A DNA stretch of 28,819 nucleotides from Anaerolineaceae bacterium UBA6105 (GTDB taxonomy: Bacteria > Chloroflexota > Anaerolineae > Anaerolineales > Anaerolineaceae): NCBI GenBank assembly GCA_002423495.1, contig DIWN01000094.1, positions 1 through 28,819 of the forward strand. Direction: 5' to 3'. Position numbers and translations under genes: made by a program. How positions within the stretch are numbered: position 1 is the first letter of the stretch; every line of letters starts with the position of its first letter. Below the pieces are notes generated by a model. That model did not search any database and had not been told where the DNA came from. It saw only the letters and a list, made by a program, of their open reading frames with translations. Of the stretch, positions 15,786 to 24,344 are shown in pieces.

Positions 15786-16820
15786 ATGAAAAAGATCGAT
15801 ATGCGCGTTTTAGGAATCGAAAGTTCCTGCGATGAAACTGCCGCGGCGGTCGTTGAGAACGGCAGAGTGATTCAGAGCAGTGTGATCGCCAGCCAGGTGG
15901 ATCTGCACGCGCAATTTGGCGGTGTTTATCCCGAACTGGCTTCGCGCGAGCACGTCAAAGCGGTGCACGCGACCGTCAAGGAAGCCTTGCAGCAGGCACA
16001 CATGGGGCTTAACGACCTGGATGGAATCGCGGTCACTCGCGGTCCGGGTTTGGCTGGCTCCCTTGTCGTAGGCGTGAACCTCGCCAAAGGCCTGGCCCTT
16101 TCAGCGGACCTGCCAATTGTGGGTGTGAACCACCTGGAGGGGCACCTGTATTCTGCCTGGCTCTATCAAGCCGGCAGCAAGCCCTCCCCTGAACCCAAAC
16201 TCCCCCTGCTGGCCCTGTTAGTATCCGGCGGGCACACTGAACTCGTCTTTATGCGGGATCATCTGCAGTACGAAACGCTCGGTGGAACCAGCGACGATGC
16301 CGCCGGAGAAGCCTTCGACAAAGTGGCGCGCCTGCTGGAGCTCGGCTACCCAGGCGGTCCTTCGATCCAGAAAGCTGCCATGCAGGGGAACCCGCGGGCA
16401 TTCAATTTCCCCGTGGCACGCTTGAGTGAACCCTGGAATTTTTCGTTCAGTGGGCTGAAAACATCCGTCTTGCGCACGGTGGAAGAGTTCAAGTCGGCCA
16501 ACAAGCCCGTGCCCACGGCTGACATCGCCGCCAGTTTCCAGGCAGCGGTTGTGAGAGCGCTTTTTGAAAAAACCATTGCGGCAGCCCGGGAATTTAAAGC
16601 ACGCGAAATTATTGTGGCGGGCGGCGTCAGCGCCAATAAAGCCCTGCGCGAAGCTTTCCGTTCACAGACCGAGTTCCGGGTGCACATACCGCACATCAAC
16701 CTGTGCACTGACAATGCCGCCATGATCGCCGCCGCTGGCTACCGCCACTTTATCGCTGATGAGGCTTCTGACCTGGACTTTGACGTACAGGCAAACTGGA
16801 CCTTGGCTGAAACAGCCTGA
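15786..16820 (+). CDS. tsaD: tRNA N6-adenosine threonylcarbamoyltransferase
   Basis: TsaD transfers the threonylcarbamoyl group to A37 of ANN-decoding tRNAs, completing t6A. The 344-aa ASKHA-fold protein begins with the family signature VLGIESSCDETAAAVV. The metal-binding HxxxH is at H116 and H120 in NHLEGHLYS. LLVSGGHTELV, GEAFDKVARLLELGYPGGP and VAGGVSANKALRE are also present. The length is normal. The ATG at 15786 has GAGAGGAT upstream; an internal ATG at 15801 would remove only MKKID. It follows the M24 gene by one base. The partner proteins TsaB and TsaE are not encoded here. Confidence 0.96.
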   Translation: MKKIDMRVLGIESSCDETAAAVVENGRVIQSSVIASQVDLHAQFGGVYPELASREHVKAVHATVKEALQQAHMGLNDLDGIAVTRGPGLAGSLVVGVNLAKGLALSADLPIVGVNHLEGHLYSAWLYQAGSKPSPEPKLPLLALLVSGGHTELVFMRDHLQYETLGGTSDDAAGEAFDKVARLLELGYPGGPSIQKAAMQGNPRAFNFPVARLSEPWNFSFSGLKTSVLRTVEEFKSANKPVPTADIAASFQAAVVRALFEKTIAAAREFKAREIIVAGGVSANKALREAFRSQTEFRVHIPHINLCTDNAAMIAAAGYRHFIADEASDLDFDVQANWTLAETA

Positions 16821-16850
16821 TTTTCGAACTACCATATAAAAGGAGTAAAA

Positions 16851-17270
16851 ATGGACGTTAAATTAACCTGGAATCAAGATATGGCCTTCATCGGCACCGC
16901 CGATTCGGGGCACGAAGTTACGCTTGACTCTTCGGAAAGCGTCGGCGGGCACAACACCGGCTTCAGACCGATGGAATTGATGGCCCTCGGCACAGCGAGT
17001 TGCTCGAGCATGGACGTGGTCTCAATCCTACGCAAAAAGAGAGTGCCCTTTACGGCTTTTGAATGCAAAGTCCACGTGGAGAGCGTGAGGGATGCCCATC
17101 CCCATGTTTTCGAGTTGATGGAATTTGAGTACATCGTCACCGGCAAGGGAATCGATCGGGCGGACGTGGAACGCGCCGTGCAGCTTTCTGAGGAAAAGTA
17201 CTGCCAGGGCATCGCCATGATGCGTAAAACTGCAGAAATCCGCAGCAAGGTCACAATCATCGAAGAGTAG
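16851..17270 (+). CDS. OsmC/Ohr-family protein
   Basis: A 139-aa OsmC-fold protein. Family members reduce organic hydroperoxides using a reactive cysteine pair; many YhfA-like members have no tested activity. The two cysteines are present: C51 in GTASCSSMDVV, on the central helix, and C118 in EEKYCQG. The motif FRPMELMALGTASCSSMD is typical of the YhfA-like branch. An AAAGGAG site lies 5-6 bases before the ATG. It begins 30 bases after tsaD and is followed by a terminator, so it is probably the last gene of the 12766-17270 transcript. Cytoplasmic location is expected. Confidence 0.9.
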   Translation: MDVKLTWNQDMAFIGTADSGHEVTLDSSESVGGHNTGFRPMELMALGTASCSSMDVVSILRKKRVPFTAFECKVHVESVRDAHPHVFELMEFEYIVTGKGIDRADVERAVQLSEEKYCQGIAMMRKTAEIRSKVTIIEE

Positions 17271-17312
17271 TTGTTCAATATTCAAAGGCTACAATCTTTC
17301 AATAGATCACAG

Positions 17313-17356
17313 AAAGCCTGCCACCGGAACAAGGAACTTCTTGTGGCGGCTTTTTT
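17313..17356 (+). terminator. Terminator after the OsmC gene
   Basis: AAAGCC, a bulged T and GCCAC (17313-17324) pair with GTGGC and GGCTTT (17343-17353), and the T run continues to 17356. This closes the 12766-17270 operon. Confidence 0.85.
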
Positions 17357-17393
17357 GTACCAATTAATCAACTATTGTGAAGCATATCCGTAG

Positions 17394-17611
17394 GCTGGAT
17401 TGTTCTCTTCAATCCAGCTTTTCTGCATCGGTGGGAGCAAGCCCCCACCGTACGAAGGATCCTACCGTAGGGGCACGGCATGCCGTGCCTCCCCCTTGCG
17501 AAATGCCGGCAATATTTGGTAGAGGCGACGCATGCGTCGCCTCTAAGGGTGGACTGGGGTCAACTGTCGGATTACACGATTTAATATTGCGGTGAGAGCA
17601 AGCCCCCACCG
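17394..17611. repeat. Cluster of intergenic palindromes
   Basis: Five hairpin-forming units follow one another in this gap. They are GCTGGATTG/CAATCCAGC (17394-17418); CGGTGGGAGCAAGCCCCCACCG (17429-17450, written with its loop) and a near copy at 17590-17611; GGCACGGCA/TGCCGTGCC (17472-17489); and a perfect 24-base palindrome around GCATGC (17521-17544). They belong to widespread short palindromic intergenic repeats whose spurious translations contain ARHAVP and GDACVA. No gene is seen in 17357-17676. Confidence 0.7.
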
Positions 17612-17724
17612 CACGGATAATCTCCTGGTTGGGATGGAAATCATCCCATTCGCAAAATACGGAGATCTACGAAAGCATGCATAGAAAGAAGCGCAAATTC
17701 GCTTTACTGGTAAAATCGCAGGGT

Positions 17725-19209
17725 ATGAACTTACGGAAATTTCTTGTCGTGCTCATCCTCTTTCCACTTGTTGCCAGTTGCGCAGGCAGAGCTGCCGAGA
17801 CTGCCCTGCCCGAGCCTATTTCAACCCTTGAAGCAAAACCAACCCTCGACTCCAGCCCAACCCCTGAGCCCACTCCAAGTCCAACTTTCGCGCCAGCCCA
17901 ACGGCAATTGCCGCCCCTGCCCGAAAATCGCACCCACTACAAGCTGGATCTGATCCTCAATTACTATTCACACTTTGGCGCGGTGACGGAAGTGGTCACC
18001 TACACAAACCGCAGCAACCATGCCCTTGAAGCAATCCATTTCGTTGTGCCACCGCGCAACTTCCAAGACACTTACGAGCAATCCGACCTGCGTGGCGAGC
18101 GTGTGGCCAGCTTTACAGAAGACGGCATCCACACCCTGGTCAGCCTTTCCTCCCCCTTACTTCCAGGCGAAACGACCACCTTCACCTTCAGCTTCAAACT
18201 CTACTTCCCGCTGCATCCGGGCATTTACGGCTACACCAACCGCCAAACCAACATCTCGGATTGGTATCCATTCATCCCACCCTATGATGAAGAACAAGGC
18301 TGGCTGGCCTATGATCGTGTGGTCGATGAGGACAACATCATCGTAGGCGAATCGATCGTCAACGAATTCAGCGATTTCGACGTGACTCTCACGCTCACAG
18401 ACCGCGCTGAGCTGATCGAAGTCGCCGCGAGTTCCCCCGCCACTGGTTCCGATGGTAAGTTTTCCTACCATCTTGAAGGAGCCCGCGGTTTTTCCTTCTC
18501 GGTGAGCGACAGCTACTTCGAGCATGAGGTCGTTCAGGATGGGATTCGCATCCGCTCTTACGTCTTCATGAACAATATCGAAACTGGCATTGCCGTCACG
18601 CAAATTGGCGCGAATGCCATGAAACTTTACGGCGAGCTCTTGTACCCCTACCCACATGAAATGGTCTCGATCGTGGTCGGAGATTTCCTTCACAACATGG
18701 AAATGGACGGCATGGTCATGATCAGTTACGGAATTTTTGACTTCTACAACGCAACGCCCCAGACCGACCTCGTGATCATGACTTCACACGAACTGATGCA
18801 CATGTGGTTCTATGGAACCATCGGCAACAATCACGCCCTGGAACCCTGGCTGGATGAAGCTTTTGCCACTTACGCGGAGCTGCTTTACTACCAAACTTAC
18901 CATCCCGCGGACGTGGAATGGTGGTGGGCAATCCGCATCCACGAACAGAACCCCCAGGGTTTTGTCGACTCCACCATTCATCTTGAAGGCGGCTATGTGC
19001 CCTACCGCAACGCCGTTTATTTGCGTGGCGTTCAATTCCTGAACGAAGTCCGTCTGGCAGTCGGCGAGCAAACCTTCTTTGCTGCGCTTAAAGACTACGT
19101 CTACAGCAACACCTGGCGTATCGCGACAAGGCAGGATTTCTTTGACGCCTTTGCGCGACATAGCCAAGTGGACCTGACACCAATTGTCTCCAAGTATTTT
19201 GAAAACTAA
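17725..19209 (+). CDS. M1-like gluzincin metallopeptidase lipoprotein (copy 1)
   Basis: A 494-aa predicted lipoprotein: signal peptide with lipobox VASC (Cys19), a Thr/Pro-rich linker to about residue 60, a beta-rich N-terminal domain, then a thermolysin-like catalytic domain. Zinc motif HELMH is at 355-359, with the third ligand E378 in WLDEAFATY, giving HExxH-x18-E. HNMEMDGM at 323-330 sits where M1 aminopeptidases carry GAMEN. It should be an active extracytoplasmic, membrane-tethered peptidase of unknown substrate. The ATG at 17725 fits a short lipoprotein signal and lies 8 bases after a -10-like TAAAAT, suggesting a leaderless mRNA. An ATG at 17677 with GGAG further upstream is an alternative. 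The gene at 21303 is its paralogue. Confidence 0.85.
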   Translation: MNLRKFLVVLILFPLVASCAGRAAETALPEPISTLEAKPTLDSSPTPEPTPSPTFAPAQRQLPPLPENRTHYKLDLILNYYSHFGAVTEVVTYTNRSNHALEAIHFVVPPRNFQDTYEQSDLRGERVASFTEDGIHTLVSLSSPLLPGETTTFTFSFKLYFPLHPGIYGYTNRQTNISDWYPFIPPYDEEQGWLAYDRVVDEDNIIVGESIVNEFSDFDVTLTLTDRAELIEVAASSPATGSDGKFSYHLEGARGFSFSVSDSYFEHEVVQDGIRIRSYVFMNNIETGIAVTQIGANAMKLYGELLYPYPHEMVSIVVGDFLHNMEMDGMVMISYGIFDFYNATPQTDLVIMTSHELMHMWFYGTIGNNHALEPWLDEAFATYAELLYYQTYHPADVEWWWAIRIHEQNPQGFVDSTIHLEGGYVPYRNAVYLRGVQFLNEVRLAVGEQTFFAALKDYVYSNTWRIATRQDFFDAFARHSQVDLTPIVSKYFEN

Positions 19210-19252
19210 GCTTTTCCTTCCCAAAGGGGCTTTTCAGGGGCTTTGCCTCAAC

Positions 19253-19281
19253 TTGACACCCCTGAATTTGACGGGTAATAT
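19253..19281 (+). promoter_or_regulatory. Promoter of the LysM-M23 gene
   Basis: A perfect -35 box TTGACA (19253-19258), 17-base spacer and TAATAT (19276-19281). Transcription would start near 19288, and GGAG lies just before the ATG at 19299. The gene therefore has its own promoter rather than relying on the upstream peptidase gene. Confidence 0.75.
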
Positions 19282-19298
19282 CCAAAGCTGGAGTAAAT

Positions 19299-20885
19299 AT
19301 GACCGAAAACACAAACCTACCCCCTGATACTCAGCCCGAAAAGGACGCTGAGATCGACAGCACAAAACCTCTCTACAAACAGTCGGGCATGATCGCCGCT
19401 GGTGTTCTGATCGTGCTGGCCTTAATCACACTGATCATTTGGATGGCAGGCAACAAGCCGCCCACCCAGGTTGAAAGCACCAGCACCATTGTTGCGCCCA
19501 TAGTGTTATTGGAGACAGATTATCCTCCCGCAATCTTTGATGCGCCAACCCAAACACAAGCTCCCGTTCCCACAGTAGCGCAACCCACCCCCGAACCCAC
19601 AGCTGTCCCCCGTACGGAAGTGATCACACACACTATTCAGGAAGGTGAAACCGTTGCCTCACTTGCGGCAAAATACGACCTGTGGCCTGAAACGATTCTG
19701 TGGGGCAACCGTTACGAACTCGGCGATGACATCCGCAACTACACGCCTGGCACGACAATCTTTATCCTTCCAGTGGACGGTGTCTACCACACTTGGTCGG
19801 CAGGCGAAGGTCTTGGCGCAGTTTCAAGCTATTACGGTGTTACCCCCGAAGATATCATCAACTATCCGGCCAATAATCTCTCTGCTGGGACGGTTGGCAG
19901 TTACGCTTCGCCCAACATTGCCGCCGGCACACGCCTGGTGGTGCCTGGTGGAACTTTGCCCAATTACTTCGCGAACGACACGCTGCTCTATTACGCCGCA
20001 GTTGAAAAACTCAATTCGCTGCCGCTGGGCAACGCTGAGAGCTATCCTGCTCCCCGTGATGAGATCATTGCCTATGAAGTCCAACCCCTGGACTCGATCT
20101 TCAGCATCGCAGAGCAATTCGACATTCTGCCCGAAACTATTCTTTGGACAAACCGCTACCTTATCGGCGACACGCCGGATGGAATCTATCCAGGTCAAAA
20201 ACTGATCATCCTGCCCGAAGATGGCGTTTATCATGCCTGGTTATACGGGGAAGGCTTAAATGGCGTCTCCTCAGGTTATGGCGTCACACCGCAAGACATC
20301 CTGAACGAGCCCATCAATCAGCTCGATGAACAGGAAATCGGCGATTTCAGCTTACCCCACATCATGACCGGCACTTTCCTTTACATCCCTGGTGGCAGAG
20401 GCTCTATTCCGTCATGGGTCAGCGTCGTTTCAGACCCCGGCTCTGGTGATCACCCGAATGTGTCTTACTTAGGCGCGTATGCTTGTAACACAACTGCCTG
20501 GATTACTGGTAGTGGGATCTTCCAACTGCCCACAAACACACGCCTCATCAGCGGTTACGAGTACAACCCGCCAGTACACAACGGTCTCGATTATGACGGT
20601 GAAACGGGCGATCCCCTTTATGCAGTGGATCACGGTGTGGTGATCTACTCTGGCTGGTCTGACCGCGGTTATGGCAACACGATTGTGATCGACCACGGCA
20701 ATGGCTATCTGTCGCTCTATGCTCACATCATGGATGGAGGCTTCGCGGTCTCTTGTGGTCAGATAGTATACGGTGGTGCAACCATCGGTTACATGGGTTC
20801 CACCGGCAATTCCACCGGCTCCCATCTCCACTTCGAGCTGCGCTACAACGGCAGCCCGGTCAATCCACACAGTTTTGGTTTATAA
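19299..20885 (+). CDS. Membrane-anchored LysM-repeat M23 endopeptidase
   Basis: A 528-aa protein with a cytoplasmic N-terminus, one transmembrane helix at about 31-50 and a Pro/Thr-rich linker. Two copies of a double LysM-like unit follow, at about 109-217 and 257-365; each begins with a classical LysM ending FILPVDG or IILPEDG and continues with a second unit beginning YHTWSAGEG or YHAWLYGEG. The C-terminal M23 (LytM-type) domain keeps the full catalytic set: HNGLD (H427, D431), YAH (H476) and HLHFE (H509, H511). It should bind cell-wall glycan and cut peptide cross-links. GGAG precedes the ATG and a consensus promoter lies directly upstream. It differs from the three minus-strand paralogues below, which lack the first His. 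Confidence 0.92.
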   Translation: MTENTNLPPDTQPEKDAEIDSTKPLYKQSGMIAAGVLIVLALITLIIWMAGNKPPTQVESTSTIVAPIVLLETDYPPAIFDAPTQTQAPVPTVAQPTPEPTAVPRTEVITHTIQEGETVASLAAKYDLWPETILWGNRYELGDDIRNYTPGTTIFILPVDGVYHTWSAGEGLGAVSSYYGVTPEDIINYPANNLSAGTVGSYASPNIAAGTRLVVPGGTLPNYFANDTLLYYAAVEKLNSLPLGNAESYPAPRDEIIAYEVQPLDSIFSIAEQFDILPETILWTNRYLIGDTPDGIYPGQKLIILPEDGVYHAWLYGEGLNGVSSGYGVTPQDILNEPINQLDEQEIGDFSLPHIMTGTFLYIPGGRGSIPSWVSVVSDPGSGDHPNVSYLGAYACNTTAWITGSGIFQLPTNTRLISGYEYNPPVHNGLDYDGETGDPLYAVDHGVVIYSGWSDRGYGNTIVIDHGNGYLSLYAHIMDGGFAVSCGQIVYGGATIGYMGSTGNSTGSHLHFELRYNGSPVNPHSFGL

Positions 20886-20901
20886 ATCTTTCTGAGAACG
20901 G

Positions 20902-20930
20902 CAAAGGCTGGTCCGCATGACCAGCCTTTG
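20902..20930 (+). terminator. Terminator after the LysM-M23 gene
   Basis: A 12-bp stem CAAAGGCTGGTC / GACCAGCCTTTG with loop CGCAT, 17 bases after the stop codon and followed by TGTTT. Confidence 0.8.
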
Positions 20931-20936
20931 TGTTTA

Positions 20937-21112
20937 CCATCAAGACAGCCTTTTTGTAGGGTTGATTGGCGTCACGTTACCTCAACATGCCTGAATATCT
21001 CTATGGCCAACCCATCAAATGGAAGAATCACCATCAAAATAGCATTTTCGTAGGGTGGATTGGCGTCACATTACCTCGACCTGCCAGAATATCTCTATAG
21101 CCAACCCACCAA
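20937..21112. repeat. Two tandem copies of an 82-base imperfect palindrome
   Basis: Copy 1 (20937-21018) and copy 2 (21031-21112) align without gaps at a 94-base offset with scattered substitutions. Each begins CCATCAA and contains GTAGGG(T)TGATTGGCGTCAC or GTAGGGTGGATTGGCGTCAC. Each ends CTATGGCCAACCCATC or CTATAGCCAACCCACC, so each can fold back on itself (GGGTGGATTGGC with GCCAACCCACC). No ORF is present. Confidence 0.75.
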
Positions 21113-21160
21113 CAACAAGGATCTCCTGCCCTGACAAGCTTTCATTTTTTTGATGTTTTT

Positions 21161-21222
21161 ATGGTGGGTATGCTATAACCAAGTGTGAGTCCAATAAATG
21201 TTTTTTTGACGCCTACCCACCC
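21161..21222. repeat. Imperfect inverted repeat related to the preceding units
   Basis: GGTGGGTATGC near 21163 and GCCTACCCACC at 21211-21221 are inverted with one mismatch, around an AT-rich interior containing a T7 run. It resembles the ends of the two tandem repeat units just upstream. Apart from these repeats nothing else is visible in 20931-21277. Confidence 0.45.
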
Positions 21223-21277
21223 TCCGTCTTTGACTCTTGACAATCAAGAATGATCAATATTCCTTTTTAAAAACTGG

Positions 21278-21283
21278 TATACT
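21278..21283 (+). promoter_or_regulatory. Extended -10 box upstream of the second peptidase lipoprotein
   Basis: CTGGTATACT provides a TGG-extended -10 box TATACT 19 bases before the ATG at 21303. No good -35 box was found at the correct spacing; a TTGACA at 21237-21242 is too far upstream. Confidence 0.4.
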
Positions 21284-21302
21284 GCCATTGGGAATCATCT
21301 GT

Positions 21303-22793
21303 ATGCGTCAACGCTTCTTAGCCCTAATTATTGCCTTGAGCCTGCTGCTATCCGCATGCGGTCAGCCCGCCACGCCCGCCGCGGAACTGCCCACACCAGT
21401 AGCGCAAATCACCAAACTACCTGAAAGTTCCCCGAATCCCACATCCCAGGCGCAGCCGACCAACTCTCCCGAACTCGAACTTCCTGCCGAACCTAAAAAC
21501 CGCACCGTTTATGATCTCGATGTGAATCTTGACTACGCGCAGCATACCGTCAGCGTTGTGGAGCGCATCACCTATTACAACCGAAACAACCAGGCGATGA
21601 ATGAGATACTGCTACTCATACCGCCCCGTTACTTCCCGGGAACCTATTCCGAGGGGAAAATCAGCGGGGATCTTGTGGCGCAGTCGCGCGAGAACGGCAT
21701 CCAGACCATGCTCAGTCTCGAACCCGCCTTGCAGCCAGGCGCTTCCACCCAAATTCAAATTATCTTCACCCTGATCCTTCCGAACCGCCAGGGGGTTTTT
21801 GGCTGGTCGGACCTGCAGACAAATCTGGTAGACTGGTTCCCGATCATTCCTCCGTTTGATGCCGCTGATGGCTGGCAGGTCAACGAAAGAGTAGTGGACG
21901 CCAGCAACACAATCGTGGGTGAATACATCCTGGCGGAGTCTGCAGATTTCAACCTACGCTTACGCCTGAGCGGCTCAGCCAAAAACCTGACCATAGCTGC
22001 AAGCAGTGAGGGGGAACAACAGCTTGATTTCATTGAATATCAGCTGCCCTTGGCAAGGACTTTTTCGCTTTCTATCAGTGATCAATTTGTCACGCAGGAA
22101 GCCCAACACCATGGGGTCACCATCCGCACCTATGTTTTCCCGCAGCACGGCGAGGCTGGCGAGGCTATCATTGAGGTTGCCAAAAACGCGCTCGATATGT
22201 TCGCGGAGCTTTTCTATCCATACCCCCGCCAAACCCTCAGCCTGGTGGCAGCCGACTTCCTGCATAACATGGAAACGGATGGCATGCTGCTAATCAGCAA
22301 AGGCGTAATCGACTTCTACCGCGACGCGCCGCTCAACAATCTCACGATCCTCGTTCCACATGAAATTTCGCATCAGTGGCTTTACAGCATGGTAGGGAAT
22401 AACCCTGCCCGTGAGCCCTGGCTGGATGAAGCCTTCGCGACCTACAGCGAAGCCTTGTACTTTGAACGCTTCCAGCCCGAACACCTGGAATGGTGGTGGG
22501 CAAACCGCGTGGAGGGATTCGAGCCAAAAGGCTGGGTCGATTCGAACACAAGTATTCCTGGCGGATATACTGCCTATCGTGACGCAGTCTACCTGAATGG
22601 GGCAAAATTCCTGCAAAATCTGCGGGACATACTGGGAGATGAAGCCTTTTTTGCGGCTATCAAGCAATACATCAATGAAAACACCTACAGAATCGCCTCA
22701 GGAACCGATTTTTTCAACGCCATTCGCGTGTACAGTGATGCAGATCTGGAAATATTGCTGAGACAATTTTTTGCAAGACCCCCATCTTTTTAG
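21303..22793 (+). CDS. M1-like gluzincin metallopeptidase lipoprotein (copy 2)
   Basis: A 496-aa predicted lipoprotein, paralogous along its length to the gene at 17725. It has a signal peptide with lipobox LSAC (Cys19) and a Thr/Pro/Ser-rich linker. The beta domain begins KNRTVYDLDVNLDY, where copy 1 has ENRTHYKLDLILNYY. The catalytic domain has HNMETDGM at 321-328, HEISH at 353-357 and E376 in WLDEAFATYSE, so HExxH-x18-E is intact. It should be an active membrane-tethered extracytoplasmic zinc peptidase; its substrate is unknown. The ATG at 21303 starts the signal peptide directly; the ribosome site is weak (GGGA about 10 bases upstream). It converges with the minus-strand array, ending only 17 bases from it. 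Confidence 0.86.
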   Translation: MRQRFLALIIALSLLLSACGQPATPAAELPTPVAQITKLPESSPNPTSQAQPTNSPELELPAEPKNRTVYDLDVNLDYAQHTVSVVERITYYNRNNQAMNEILLLIPPRYFPGTYSEGKISGDLVAQSRENGIQTMLSLEPALQPGASTQIQIIFTLILPNRQGVFGWSDLQTNLVDWFPIIPPFDAADGWQVNERVVDASNTIVGEYILAESADFNLRLRLSGSAKNLTIAASSEGEQQLDFIEYQLPLARTFSLSISDQFVTQEAQHHGVTIRTYVFPQHGEAGEAIIEVAKNALDMFAELFYPYPRQTLSLVAADFLHNMETDGMLLISKGVIDFYRDAPLNNLTILVPHEISHQWLYSMVGNNPAREPWLDEAFATYSEALYFERFQPEHLEWWWANRVEGFEPKGWVDSNTSIPGGYTAYRDAVYLNGAKFLQNLRDILGDEAFFAAIKQYINENTYRIASGTDFFNAIRVYSDADLEILLRQFFARPPSF

Positions 22794-22810
22794 GTTTTAC
22801 ATCCTTTAGT

Positions 22811-24286
22811 TTAATCCGCTGAGATCATGCTGGCAGCATCTGAGAGCGTGCTGGCACGTACCACTTGCGTTCCCCTGACCAAGGTGCCCTGGTATGCCGC
22901 CACTCCCTCCACGGGTATCCAGCCTTCGAGATTAAAGGGCAAAACGTCCCAGGCAGCCGGGATCCACTGACCGTTATATTTGCGCGCCAGGTGAATATGC
23001 GTGCCGGTTGCGCTGCCGCCCTCACAGGAAGGCCTCCCCACCTTATCGCCCTGCTTCAGGCGGTCGCCCACCTTTACCCGCCCTTCTTCAGCCACGTGAA
23101 GGTAAAGGATCACCCAACCAGTACGCTCATCGCCATCGCCATCCAAATCCAACATGACCGTCCCAACGTCAATCCTTGCCACCACGCCGTCAGCAATTGC
23201 CAGGGCGTACTGCTCAGTCTCAACGCAACCCTGTGTAGGGAGGGGAGGAGCAAAATCAATCGCCGCCCAGGGTTTACGCGTGCCCCAACCCGTATGCGGA
23301 CCACCAGTATATGCCCAGGTAGTCCCTTCCTGGAAGGGGAGGATAAACTTCGGCTGGCTGAGCGAGCCAGGTAAAACGGTCAGGTTGCGCTGCCAGGGGT
23401 CACCAAATAACTCCTTGAAGGTTTTCGCAAAACCATCCGGGCCAATTGCCTTTTTGTAGGCTTCTCCCTTGTAGACCTGCGAGAAATAATAATGCAATGC
23501 CACAGTGGCAGAATTCTGCCAGGGGTCAATATTTTCGATGGTATCGTCTTCCAATACCAGGGATGTCAACTCACCGTTGAAATAACGGTAAAAGCCATCA
23601 TTCAGCAAGTCAGACGCATAGGAAATCTGCAACTCAACCGTGCTGTTGTAGTTGTCAAAACCCAGGAAAGTTGCCTCTTTGGTACGGTCCCGCTGCGGGT
23701 TGCTGAGAGCCCCGGTCTGATACTCCACCAATGCCAGGAGCAGTTTTGGATTCAAACTGTAATTTACAGAGTAGTACTTGATGACCTCAGCTGAATTACG
23801 ATACTTTTCCTGGATGATAGCGCCAAAATTCTTGAACCAGCCGTCGGTTGAGTCCAGGAAAACCCGCAGATCGAAATCCAGCAAGTCCGGACCGTACACA
23901 AACGCGGCGTCGGGGATGATCTGGTAACTGGGTCCCCAGAAAGGCATGTAATAGATCGGCATTTTCATTGGAAAGCCAGGTGGCAAAGTAGTAATATCCT
24001 GCGGTATTTCCGGGTTGGAGAAAAGAATTTCTGAAGGGGATGTGCCAAAATGCACTGAGAGAAGCTCAAGATTATCGCCACTTTGAACGACGTAATCCAC
24101 CAACGTACCTGGTGGATAGACCGGGCGCGCCTCGTATGGAGTGGCCGATGGCTCGATAGGAGTATCGCTGGGGACTATCTCAGAAACGATATATGTCGGT
24201 CTTTGGCGCGGAGTGCAGCTGACCAGAATCAAAAAAATGCCAAGAAGATTCAGCCATCTGAATTGAAAATGTTTTAGGGTCTTCAT
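22811..24286 (-). CDS. LysM plus variant M23 lipoprotein (array member 3)
   Basis: A 491-aa predicted lipoprotein: lipobox LVSC (Cys24), linker, and a LysM at about 64-110 (VDYVVQSGDNLELLSVHFG). A central helical region contains NPKLLLALVEYQTG at 179-192 (E188). The C-terminal domain is M23-like. The usual HxGxD reads WAAID (W340, D344), so the first zinc-ligand His is absent, while YLH (H397) and the HIH of GTHIHLARKYNG (H430, H432) remain. An insert contains DLDGDG at 380-385. C353 and C421 may form a disulfide. The start at 24286 was chosen for the signal peptide; no Shine-Dalgarno is visible, and a TGG-extended -10 (TATAGT) lies about 30 bases upstream. Hydrolase activity is uncertain. 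It follows member 2 by 58 bases. Confidence 0.85.
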   Translation of the reverse strand: MKTLKHFQFRWLNLLGIFLILVSCTPRQRPTYIVSEIVPSDTPIEPSATPYEARPVYPPGTLVDYVVQSGDNLELLSVHFGTSPSEILFSNPEIPQDITTLPPGFPMKMPIYYMPFWGPSYQIIPDAAFVYGPDLLDFDLRVFLDSTDGWFKNFGAIIQEKYRNSAEVIKYYSVNYSLNPKLLLALVEYQTGALSNPQRDRTKEATFLGFDNYNSTVELQISYASDLLNDGFYRYFNGELTSLVLEDDTIENIDPWQNSATVALHYYFSQVYKGEAYKKAIGPDGFAKTFKELFGDPWQRNLTVLPGSLSQPKFILPFQEGTTWAYTGGPHTGWGTRKPWAAIDFAPPLPTQGCVETEQYALAIADGVVARIDVGTVMLDLDGDGDERTGWVILYLHVAEEGRVKVGDRLKQGDKVGRPSCEGGSATGTHIHLARKYNGQWIPAAWDVLPFNLEGWIPVEGVAAYQGTLVRGTQVVRASTLSDAASMISAD

Positions 24287-24344
24287 GAGTCTATAACCGG
24301 CAACTATCCAATTTTTACTATACCACAAACGCAAAATGGGGTCA

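Noticed and set aside
16851..17270. Selenocysteine codon in the OsmC-family gene near selA
   Set aside because: Both expected catalytic positions are ordinary cysteines (C51, C118) and there is no internal in-frame TGA.
17377..17595. ORF whose translation contains ARHAVP and GDACVA
   Set aside because: It is a translation of widespread palindromic intergenic repeats, a familiar source of spurious proteins.
22794..22810. Terminator between the convergent genes at 22793 and 22811
   Set aside because: The 17-base gap contains no inverted repeat.
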